A DNA stretch of 64,000 nt from assembly GCF_050436995.1 (NCBI RefSeq), contig NC_134745.1, positions 2,232,001 through 2,296,000 of the forward strand, written 5' to 3'. The notes under the pieces were generated by a model. That model worked only from the letters and a program-made list of their open reading frames with translations. It had not been told where the DNA came from and searched no databases. Within the stretch, counting starts at the first letter, position 1. Each line of letters begins with the position of its first letter. This DNA comes from Anticarsia gemmatalis. Its lineage: Eukaryota; Arthropoda; Insecta; Lepidoptera; Erebidae. Of the stretch, positions 26,034-36,491 are shown piece after piece. Made by a program: the position numbers and the translations under genes.

Positions 26034-28281
26034 CGCTCTTTCAATGCAAAAGGGCCACAACTCAAAAAAAAAAGAAAATCGTTTTATTGCGAAAATTACA
26101 CCTGAACCGACTATATTTTATAGTAAAAAAAAAACCCCCATCATTTTTGCTTATATTATGGCTGCACTGACTTACTGCCCTTTTTGCATTAGCTCACTTT
26201 GACGAGTAATGTCAGTGCAAAACAGCCACTTTGTGAGTTGCGCCCGGAGATTCAACGCAAATGCTCGTCAGTTGCATGAAAAAGTGCCACAATCCAAGAT
26301 ATGTCTGTGTTGGGTGCAAAATTTCAAGTTAATGTGATTATATTTTACAATACAAAACTGCCATATTTTGGAAAACGTCCTTTTTGCATTCTAACTATAG
26401 TATTTGTTACCATATTTTGTAATACAAAAGTGCCATATTTCTGAAAACGACCGTTTTGCATTCAAACACTAGTATTTGTTATTATATTTTGTAATATAAC
26501 AGTAGCATATTTTGAAATACGTCCCTTTTGCATTAAATTATTGTGGAATAAATAATCATTTTTAGCGTGCTAGAATGGGAAGGCCAGAAATATGACGTTT
26601 TGGTATGATAAAAATTTTAGTTTTCGTTACAATTTTAAAAATAAAATAATACATTTTGATGCAGGCAAAGTAAAGAGGCACCCTTTCCTTTCAAATTCCT
26701 CTTTCAGGGGCAAGATCCGACCAGTCCATTTCAAATGCGTCTAGGTCATCCCGCCATCTCCATTTAAGTCTCCCGCGTCTGCTATGACTATCTTCTGGCA
26801 TCCAGTTGGTAGATATGCGGGTCCACCTTTCCGAATGCATATGTATAATGTGGCCGGCTCAGTTCCATTTCAGCTAGGCGGTCTTCTCCCTTACATCGGC
26901 TATGCGAGTTTGGGAGCGCAGTATAGAATTTCGGACGTGATCTGTTCTTTTGACGCATAATATACTATGCTCCATCGCTCTCTGGCTCTTTCTGGTTTCC
27001 CGTAAGGGACCATGTTTGGGCAGCATAGATAAGGACGGGTAGTAGGTATTAACATGTCGACGAGCTTTCACTTCAGTGACAGTGGAAGGTTACCCTTCAT
27101 TAGCTCTTTCCTGGACCAGGATCTCTTTCAGGCACTTGTGACACGTTTGTCCAACTCTTTGTCCCGTCGGTTGTTAAAAGAGGTTATCTGGCCCTAGCAA
27201 GTGTACTCGTCGACATAGTCTATGACGTGCCCGTCTACCTCGACCCTACGTTTTGTGTTGTTGGTCATAACCTGGGTTTTTGTACGGTTCTTACTCAGTC
27301 CAATCTGAAGGTTTGCCGTGCTCAGATCTTTGAGCATTGATTCGAGTTCCGATGCCGAAAAAGAGAAGAGGACTATGTCATCTACAAAACAATGGTTTGT
27401 TAACTGTATACCACTTACAACTATGCTTTTGATTGCCATAACACCGCCAGGCTCCTGAAAATTTCTCTGAGGGTGCTGGTAAATAATTTGGGAGATAGCG
27501 GGTCTCCCTGTTTCACGCTTCTTTGGATTTGGAATGATATTGTTGTCTATCGCTTTGATGAGTTTGATGTATGAAGGTTCGATTCTACATAGTATCTTTA
27601 AGTAGGACTTGGATGGAGTGATGATTCTATGGCGGAATGAGTAATGCTGTCAAAAGCTTTGGAATAATCCACGAATGCTAAATATAAAGGCTAATAAAAC
27701 TCAAAAACCTTTTCTATTATCTTATTTCTTTAATACTCCTGCTGCACTCAGTCTACTCGTCACGTTACCCATTGATTGATGATAATGATTGATGTTTAAT
27801 TTTACTAAATAATGAAAGTTACGCACAAAGTTGATCTCAATAATTTTACTTACTCAATAAAAAGTTAAGATTTTTTTAATTTAGATTGTTTAATACAATG
27901 TTTTCCTGGTCTATTCAGTTATGGTTTTACTTAGTAATTATTATTAAACTTTTTGATACGGTTTTTTACCAAAAAAGTACAATTAACCATTTTTATTTGT
28001 AAAACTGTGTTTAATTTTTGACATATTTCTCATAATATTGGTTCAAATTTTGAATGCAAAAGGGACTTATATGCTTTTTTCTCTTAATAGGTAACAGCTA
28101 TTACAAAGTTTATTTTGTAGATAGATAGAGCTAAAAAATACGCATCTAATGATATATTAACATCTTATATTTAATAAATAAATATATGAAATGTTATAAA
28201 AAAACAGTTTCAAAAATTTGTTTTGGCTCTCCTGTAAAATTTATAGATTTCGATTTGTGGCCCTTTTGTATTCAAGGAGCG
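26034..28281. mobile_element. Non-autonomous or decayed DNA transposon with TGCAAAAGGGCCAC motifs
   Basis: The ends match as inverted repeats over about 30 bp (26 identities): left from 26034, right ending at 28281, both containing CAAAAGGGCCACAA. ACTT sits directly outside both ends and may be a 4-bp target duplication. The motif TTTTGCATT, or its reverse complement, recurs about ten times just inside the ends, mostly on the left (26040-26540; right 28050-28275). No transposase frame survives. The middle is occupied by a reverse-transcriptase fragment from another element. The superfamily is not identified. Confidence 0.6.
26690..27680 (-). pseudogene. Decayed RTE-clade LINE reverse transcriptase fragment
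   Basis: Read on the minus strand, the pieces appear in correct order but with stops and frameshifts. First come a DYSKAFDS block (about 27670-27640) and VKQGDPLSPKLFT. Then follows the polymerase core CFVDDIVLFS (about 27385), then NRTKTQVM and VDEYTC. The last block, SQRAMEHSILCVKRTDHVRN, lies in the 26874-27071 region. These match the C-terminal half of insect RTE-type endonuclease/reverse transcriptase proteins. It is a dead 5'-truncated insertion nested within the element at 26034-28281. Confidence 0.8.
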
Positions 28282-28859
28282 ACTTATTCTAAAAAGTGTA
28301 TGATAATAACCCAGGTTGTGCTGACCCTCTCTTAGCTCGAAACTAGAGATAAATAAAAAGCAAATAAAATTGCGAAAAATAATAATAGTGGTCTAAGATT
28401 GCTATTTCATCGACGTAGCAAAATTTATCATCACAGCATATTATTGGTCTTAATGCATCTAAATGAATATAGGTGTGAAAATAAAATCACAAAAATTTTA
28501 TAAAAATAGAATGTAATAAAATGCCTCCAAAAATGCACAATATTTGACTTATTATCGAAAACATCACAATGATATATTTGTATATCTTAATGATCAATTT
28601 AACTATAATATTTGCACATATCATTAGTCTTTCAAATTGAGCAAGTACACACTTACACTAAGTAAATGATAATTCTTAAACTATTATTTTATCTTAAATC
28701 TACTTACAGGCAATACAAATGCTTATTTAAAACTAAAATAGCTAGATTCTTGAACTGATACAATAATTTAATCCTAATTTAAAGAGAAATAAATATGATT
28801 TTAGAACAATTCCATTTTACTCTTAGAGTCACAATTTATATAAGTTTATGAATAAAATT

Positions 28860-28867
28860 CCTGTAGC
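28860..28867. repeat. Target site duplication, left copy
   Basis: CCTGTAGC, identical to 30098-30105, directly abuts the left end of the 1230-bp element. Confidence 0.88.
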
Positions 28868-30097
28868 GACTTATTCGTCAACTCGGCCGCAATAAACTCG
28901 TCCGCGCGGTCGAGTTGGGAAGATTTAAATCTACCTATAATTTCATTGTGCATCTCGACCGTAGGAACATTCACTATGCGGTCGAGTCGACCCGGCAAAT
29001 TTTTGTGATTTTTTTTATTCGTCATCTCGACCGAGTACAAAATGTACATTCGGGTAGAAAATGTTTAAGGCATATCATGGAAAGATTTATTTTGTTAGGC
29101 AAATTAAAATGCGTGCTGTGCTAACATAACGATCGTAGATGTTTCATTACAATCACCGTTTAGTTTTGTAAAATGTAGCATTTTTATCCTGATTAGTTAA
29201 AATAGTTTTCTCTGTCTCGCAAAATAGTTTTGTCTTTCTTTCGCAACTTTGAATTTTTTTTGGAGGAAAGAAATGAAGTAATAATCAACTGAGCTATGCC
29301 AGATTATAGTTTATATCTAAGCTTCAATTATTTTGGCTTATATAATCTTATAGAGTACGCTATTGTTTCGAAAAAAAAAAATCTTTTTATCTGTCCTTAA
29401 TTAAAATTTTAAGTTATTAACAAAGTACCTATACCTCATAAGAAAAGCATCTGTCTAATATTTTATATACATATATATAGATTATCATTTGATAAAAATA
29501 TACACAAAATTGTAATATAAAATAATAAAAAAATAAACTTTATTTATTTGTTTATTTATTTAGTTAAGTGTTTTTAAAAGGTTAGCACCAGCGCCAGCGG
29601 TGTAAAATAGTTACAAATAATTTTTAATTGATCTGTGATTTTTAAAATGTTCTCTGATTTCTAAAATGATTTGTGTGATATTATAAACAGTAGTGTTAAT
29701 TTGTTCAAGTAATTTGTAAGTCAAATACTTTAATAATTATTGTACATGTTGTTGATATCTACCGATTGTTGATTCCTATTAGACTAAGCATTTTTATATT
29801 GATGTTGATTATGTTGATTTTTCAGAAATATACATGTTCTAATTGAATCGGATTTTTATTTTACCCATAGAAGAACAAAAATTAAATTAAAAACGAAACA
29901 CTTTTGTTGATCACTGTACAATAATGCCTCATATTTTCAATGTCGGTCGAGTTGACGAATACAAGATACGAAAAAATAGCTTCATCAACTCGACCACGTG
30001 GTTCGGCCGAGATGCACAATAAAAAAATAGTTAATGTTTAAACTTCCCGACTCGACCTCGCGGACGAGTTTATTGCGGCCGAGTTGACGAATAAGTC
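28868..30097. mobile_element. 1230-bp non-autonomous DNA transposon, 55-bp TIRs, 8-bp TSD
   Basis: The left 55 bp (28868-28922) and the right end (30043-30097) are reverse complements with two mismatches, starting GACTTATTCGTCAACTCGG. The flanks carry a perfect direct repeat CCTGTAGC at 28860-28867 and 30098-30105. Further GGTCGAGTTGACGAAT-like motifs occur in both orientations just inside each end (about 28951-29036 and 29940-30020). The interior is AT-rich without a coding frame. An 8-bp target duplication fits the hAT or P superfamilies; the terminal bases do not settle which. The sharp ends and perfect duplication indicate recent insertion. Confidence 0.9.
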
Positions 30098-30105
30098 CCT
30101 GTAGC
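30098..30105. repeat. Target site duplication, right copy
   Basis: CCTGTAGC, identical to 28860-28867, directly abuts the right end of the 1230-bp element. Confidence 0.88.
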
Positions 30106-30812
30106 AATTTATCATCCTCAGTTTTATAATGCTAAGGTATAATTCTCAGTATCTAACTTAGCAACTTCGCAATAATTACATAACAGACAAAGAAAGTAAG
30201 CTATCTTTATCAATTTATCTACCATGATAGTAAAATGGATCAGTGAGATCAATTTTACAGGTATTATCAAATATGTAATCTTAACGAGATTACCTTAAGT
30301 TGCTATGAAAGTAAATACGTGACGTAATGCGAATTATAGAGAGCTAAATCCTTCAATCAGGCGGCAAGCATAAGCATAGTATGAACAGTAATTATTATTT
30401 CGCATTAGAGCTCTTACAATATTTTACTCGGTGCAAACACTCTTCAGAATTTACCCACTATATCCTATCTAGGATTAGAGATCTTATGTTAAGCTATTCT
30501 ATTATTCCAATTATTGTTTTTTTGGAATAATATGTTTCGTGGCCCAGAGTACAGACCCCTTATATGACAGTAGGTTTGAACTTAATTTCATGGGACTATA
30601 GCACATACAGCATAGAAAAAAAGCCATCGAAACATGAGTGTATTTCACACACTGCATTAATATCTCAACTGGTGTCATGTAAGAGACGTTTGCCGTGAAG
30701 ACTCTAGTCGCAATAAGCTACCATAAATTATAATAGCGAATGCACTAGTGGCTGTCTGATTGCTAGAGGCCTTATTATCAATGAGCCTTTATAGATAACA
30801 TTACAAAATCAC

Positions 30813-33044
30813 TCATGCAAAGTCCACGCCGGTATCTAATAAATCCCTGATAAGTACGGTAGCCTTTCGAGGCAAGATACGTAGAATATGTCCAAGGTAC
30901 AACAGGTGTTTCGGTACTGATGCTTCGAAGTAGTTCCGTCGGACACTCTCCAGGATTGACTTTGCAGCTTGACTTGGAGTTAAAGTGCCGAAATAGCTGG
31001 GTATTCTGGAAATGCGAAAATAGAAATGTTAAATAGAAAATGTTCTGGTAGACATTTAAATAGTTATTTTGTCTACAGCAATACGTAATAATATTGCAAA
31101 TTTTGATTTGACCTTCTTTGAGTAAGACTTGAAGATTAACCTAATGAAAAGAAAAATTTGGAATTCGCCAAACTTTCACCTGTGTTACTTTAAAAGTATA
31201 GAATCTAGATTTTATTGTTTTTGCCAGGGTTAATTTAATTTTTGTACTACATCAGGACACTTTTGGAATGACAAAAGAAGCATTAATTTCACATATTTGG
31301 TACATAATCAATTAGTATAAAAAAATCGAAGATGGTGCTAGTTCTAGTGTATTAAGTTCTTTTAAACTAGGTTGTAAGCTTGAACATGCACCTATTCCTT
31401 TTAAAACTAAGTTAAGTAAGTATATAAAGAACTACTATACTAACCTCAGTCTCAAATCATTCTCATCACTAACAATGAAAGGATAAATATGGGTCAATGT
31501 GACATGCACTCCATCAATCTTGTTCACTCTCAGGTCTTCCATCAAAGACTCAGCAAGACCCTGGACAGCAAACTGGGCGACACTCAGAGGCATCTGGTCT
31601 TTAATGTAACTAAGACCAGCTACTGAGGTCAAGGCTACGATATGACCACGGTTCTTAGCTTTCATTGCGGGCAGGAAGTGGTCGATGAGCTGGAAATATA
31701 AATATAGTTTTGTTATTATCTGTTTAAAAATATAAATGTTATCTTTGTTTACTCTGTGATGTACTGTCGAAAAAAGTGTGGCCTTGTGACCTATTTATTT
31801 TAATAATACATGTGTTTAATATAAATATGTACTGGTAGAAACAATTACTCAAAAAGTAAAAAAAAAATATTTATATTGTTCATTACAATTTTCAACAGAT
31901 AGGTTTGTTATAGATAGATATGCTAAGACAGGTCTAATGAATAGAAAGGTTTGTTTTAAAGACTATGCTATAGCTGAAAAAGAAGTATAAAGAGAGAAAA
32001 CTATAGGATAATGCAGAATAAACACTTACCCAGAAGTAAGAAGTCAAAGTGAGGTCTAAAGTATCATGAATATCCAAAGGAGGCTGTGTTAACAATGACC
32101 TAGGGCTAGGTATACCGCAGCAATAAAAGATCATGCTGACAAAACCCAAGTCCTTTTTAACTTGAGCAGCTAACGCTTGGACATTTTCTTTCCTTGTGAC
32201 GTCGCAAGTGTAGACTGCAGCTGAACCTCCTTTCTTTTTGATGAATTCTACTGTGTCTTCATTGGATCTGCTGTTTTTGTCTACACATAGGACTATTGCA
32301 CCTAGATCTGCTAGTTGTATTGCTATTTCACGACCCACTCCTCTGCCTGAACCGATGACCTGAAAAGTTGGAATATGTTAATTAGTAGTGCTATATTTTC
32401 TTCATAGAATTATGACTATGTTCACTTGCTATAAAAATTGCAAAGTATTCATTCATATTCTTCATGTAACAGATGAATAACCAACCTTTAACCAGCTTAA
32501 TAAATGTGCCATCTACCTTTTAGAAGGTGGATTCAATTCTTGACTTGATTATGTTTACTTTATTTGATGAATTTGGATTAGATAGCTGAACATGTATCAG
32601 AAATTGTTGTCAATATTTCTAGTATGAATATGGTTTTTTTTCAAAGTAAATTATTTAAAATAGTTACACTTACCATAGCAGTTTCCAATCTCACAGACTT
32701 CAGTGGAGGTGGTTTAAACAGTTCATAAGCTGCCTGCAGAACCGCACACATTGCATTGAACACCACCCATGCAATGTCCACCAGTAGAATGCACAGTGAG
32801 TACACTCTAAGCAACATTTTGATCGGAAATAATATATTCAAAACTAGTCCTATTAAACTGTTCAATAACTTTGCTTCCTGAAAAGAGAAAATAATACTGT
32901 ATTAAAAAAATATAAGTAGGTAACATGAAGTTCTAATAATATTTTAAGTATGCATAAATAATAGAATAAAATAAACATTATAAATATGTTTTATAGTAAA
33001 AAATGTATTGCAATTTATAAATATAAATAAAAGCCTCTTACCAT
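30813..33044 (-). CDS. Short-chain dehydrogenase/reductase (SDR16C/RDH-like), probable pseudoenzyme
   Basis: Coding exons: 33042-33044 (the ATG alone), 32674-32877, 32030-32359, 31445-31689 and 30813-31005. All junctions are GT-AG and in frame, giving 324 aa, normal for the family. Residues 12-55 are a hydrophobic membrane anchor, as in microsomal retinol dehydrogenases. The Rossmann glycine motif is at 72-78 (GSGRGVG), with a CDV motif at 121-123. Active-site Ser201 is kept (TSVAG). The catalytic Tyr and Lys of YxxxK are Leu214 and Gln218 (LSVAQ), the tetrad Asn is Thr173, and NNAG is YCCG (148-151). Cofactor binding is plausible; oxidoreductase catalysis by the usual mechanism is not. It is divergent from BORCS8 across a 1-kb gap. 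Identity as an SDR is sure; the subfamily is likely. Confidence 0.9.
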
Positions 33045-34025
33045 TTAAAACGATCACAAGCCAATGGCCTTAGTGACTTAATATAAATGTAGGTAGGTGT
33101 CAGCAATTATTGTAAACAATGTAAACTTAGCACCAACTCGTGCGTTCACGCGTGATAACTATAGGGCAACAGTAGCGCCTAATTCAGTAGAAACTTATTA
33201 CAACTACTTCAACAAGATAGTAAACGGAACTAAATGAAATTCAGTATAAATATTGAATATGATAAGTTGTGTCATAATTAATTGATAATAAGCGGTACTA
33301 GATAAATGTTATACATACGTAACGATAAGAATCAAGTCACAAAAATGCTTGGCTTGCTTGACAACAACTTTGCGATGCGGTCTTTGCTCTAACAGCTGAT
33401 GATTAGGTAGATTGGTAGTTTTGGTAGAATTCACTAATGTCATACTGCCTTCAAAACAATTACAAAGCTAATAAACAAAGGATAACTATTTATATGAATT
33501 ATAATATATTTTAAAGAGATTTTTATGACACTACAATAGTTATTGTGTTTTTTTTTCTGCTATGCGTAGACTAGTCTAGTCAATAAAAATTCTCAAAAAA
33601 ATATTAGTACAAATAAAAAAAATAAGTAGAGATCATTTATGTATACGTTCTGAATTCAGTGAACATATTACTATACCGTGTAATAAAACCTACTTCAGAA
33701 CATAAGTCATATGTTATGTCATAATTATGAGAATTATGAAAGTGGTTGGAGTGAAATAATATCTTGATCGTTTTATATGATAGTGTTTACAAAAGGAAAA
33801 GTCACAAAATAAAACCTTGGATAAAATTAAATCGTTCAGGAATAAAAGGAACGATTTTGAGTGACATTGACATTTGTTTACTATCGATTTGCTGTCAATG
33901 TCAGTCACACAAATATTTTGAGACTGAAATAAATAGTTAATAAATCCCCACCTGAGCCGAAATCAATATTGGGCATATAGTTTTTAAACCAACAACTAAA
34001 CAATCTCGATAAAAGCAGTTCCATC
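33045..34025. promoter_or_regulatory. Divergent intergenic region between SDR and BORCS8
   Basis: It must hold the 5' UTR and promoter of both genes, which are transcribed outward. No clear TATA box is seen for either, in keeping with housekeeping-type promoters. A nearly palindromic pair TGACATTGACA / TGTCAATGTCA (about 33861-33903) brackets CTATCGATTTG, close to the insect DRE motif TATCGATA. Confidence 0.4.
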
Positions 34026-34881
34026 ATGGCTTTTGTATACCAAGGGGACCCGGAATTAGAATCTAAGTCAAAAAAAGGTGTGGACGATATGACAATAAAA
34101 CTATTTGTAGTAGAAACGATGTTTAAACATATGTTTATGTTACAGCTGCGGAGCGTATATCAGAGAACATGCATATAGTAGCGAATGAGCCATCGTTAGC
34201 GTTATATAGACTTCAGGAACACGTAAGAAAAGCTTTGCCACCAATGGTTGAAAGACGGGTGGAAGTTACTAAGTTACAACATGAGTTACAAGGAAGGTGT
34301 TACGATGTAGAATATGCACTAAGGTCAGTACTAACAAAGTACTTATTTAGATGCTTTAATTTAATTTTAGCAATGATCTACTGTAGCAATTATTATGTTT
34401 CAGCAAATTAGTAGGTATTCTTTATTAACAAAAGTTGTATCATGTTTGTGTAATGTGATCACTATACAACTATTATATCTGAGAAACATTCCTGAAATCA
34501 TTCCTTGCGCTATCAATGTATTCCAACAAATTTATCAAAAAACTTCAAAACGCTATAATTTGGTTTATTTATGCTTTATTTTTTGTACATTCCAGTGCAG
34601 TAAAATCAATGGACGGAGCAGCAACCAGCTTTAAGAACATACAAGAAATGCTGAAGCAATCAATATTTTTAAAACAACAGTTAAAATATGAAGAAGCTAG
34701 GAGAAATAAAAAAGATTCTAATTCAGTTTACAAACGTCTCTCTGCTCACATTGTTCTTGACCTTCCTGATCTGTCTGAGTTCTCTATGGTTAGGGAAACT
34801 ACTAATAGAATAGAGAATATGATGGCACAGGCAAGAGGCTCATCTGCCGAGCTTCACAGGTCTCATACAACCTTACATTAA
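34026..34881 (+). CDS. BORCS8: BLOC-1-related complex subunit 8 (BORCS8/MEF2BNB homologue)
   Basis: Coding exons 34026-34077, 34146-34323 and 34596-34881 give 171 aa. The signature block at residues 31-46 (NEPSLALYRLQEHVRK) and the following YDVEYALSAVKSM and FKNIQEMLKQSI blocks match BORCS8 of vertebrates from memory. BORC is an eight-subunit complex on the lysosome surface that recruits Arl8 and links lysosomes to kinesin movement. This subunit is a small helical, coiled-coil-type protein without membrane segments. The exon 1 donor (AAAAAG|GTGTGG) is weak but is needed for frame. Exon 3 uses TTCCAG|TGCAG, which restores the conserved SAVK. The tail is about 50 residues longer than in the human protein. 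Confidence 0.9.
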
Positions 34882-36491
34882 AAAAGTACAATGCAACTTT
34901 TTATGCATTCCATATGTAGGGGTATGAATATTAATCATAATTGTTTATTGGGATGCTTCTCACAATATTATTAACTCACTAAACATTATAGTTTCAGTGA
35001 AGTATAGGATTTTACTGTAGCAGTATTAATTTTACAAACAAAATCAATACAATAACATAATTAATTTAATGTTGAATGAAAAGCATAAGATCTCTAAAAT
35101 TAATCTCTACTAGTATTCTAGTATGTAATCTAGTCAAACAAGTGTAAGATGGTTTTAATCTTATGAATAATAAAATAATCATTTAGAGCAAGTTTCATAC
35201 TTTCATAATGGTTTGGTTTACATGGATTGGTCATTTAAATTAACAATATTTTACAGTTAGCATTACATTCAAATTGTTGTTTAACAAAAAGCTTCATGTA
35301 CCTATATTGTCAATATTTTAATATTTAAAACTTTTTATCTGGAACGAATGTAAACTATTTATTTTTATCATTTAATATACATAAACAGTGGCACAATTTG
35401 TTAAAAAAATTTGTTTTTTTTAAATTATTCGTAGCCAAATATATTGCCAGGATTTTTTTTCTATTGCAACTCATGGAGAAAATGAAATAAACCGCGAAAA
35501 GCGTGTATAAATATGCGTTTTCTTTGCTATTTAAATGTAATGCTGACTGTAAAGGCTTGCTTTTGTCGGTGTGCTAACAATGTAATATAAGCTTTAACAG
35601 TATTAATATACATATAACAGTAACACATCACATTTTTTTATTATTAACCTTACTAACATGGGTATATCACTTCGTTGTCGCTAGCTTTTGTTGCCTTGTT
35701 ATTAGGTACAACGCTTGGCTATCGGGCAAAGGTTTCAAGAATTGATTTCAGAGGTACAGGAGATCTATACGAACCGTCTCTATATGCTGCCACAACAAAG
35801 ATTTACGCGAGACGCTAGAACATTGTTTTTCAGCGACCCGGACGCGATAAAGGCAATTCGTGACTCGTTTTAGGAGCTCGGCGGGCTACGGGTACGGGCG
35901 GTACGGGGATACGGGCGGTCTGTTTGTCATCATAGTATTTAATCAAATTTTTGATTGAGAAACACGATTTATACTAAAACCAGTGATCACTTTTGGTAGA
36001 GTATCGTCATTAAAAGTTAAACCATGTGTCTCGATGAATACTTCTGAAAAATCGACCTTACAACGCTTTTTCCCTTTTGTCCAAAAAGTGTATTGAGATA
36101 GTGTAACAGGTTTTGATAACAATTGAGACAAATAAGTAAGTAGGTACGTTGCTTTTCTAATTTAATTTATTACCAAAAACATCAAGAAAATACTAAATAA
36201 TAAACATTGCATTTAAGGCAAACTAAAGATTACCTAATTAGCACATCGTTAGACTTTTTAACTTAATAGATAAAGCAACAACATAACACTATCTTAAAAA
36301 TAAACAAACGTATTCGAGATTCTTATTCATCAATATAACTAAAACTAAAGCCACCAATTATTATATTATTCTTCAAACTGCAGACCAAGATTCAGCAGGT
36401 AGGTTTGATTCTAATACTTAACAGACCTTACATTAAATTATTTTTATCATAGGTTACCCTAATAATAATACCTAAATAGACACTAGTGTAT
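34882..36491. other. Intergenic between convergent BORCS8 and ABCA genes
   Basis: AT-rich 3' flanks of two genes that run toward each other. A short GC-rich island at 35860-35930 contains three ACGGGCGG-type repeats. A 62-codon minus-strand frame at 35943-36131 has no recognised family or ATG context and is not annotated. Confidence 0.5.

Noticed and set aside
28846..29124. Open frames at the left end of the 1230-bp element
   Set aside because: They read through the inverted repeat and subterminal motifs; an almost identical inverted sequence at the other end explains the open frame.
35943..36131. 62-codon minus-strand frame between BORCS8 and ABCA
   Set aside because: It does not continue the ABCA frame, which ends in a stop at 36492, and has no recognisable motif.
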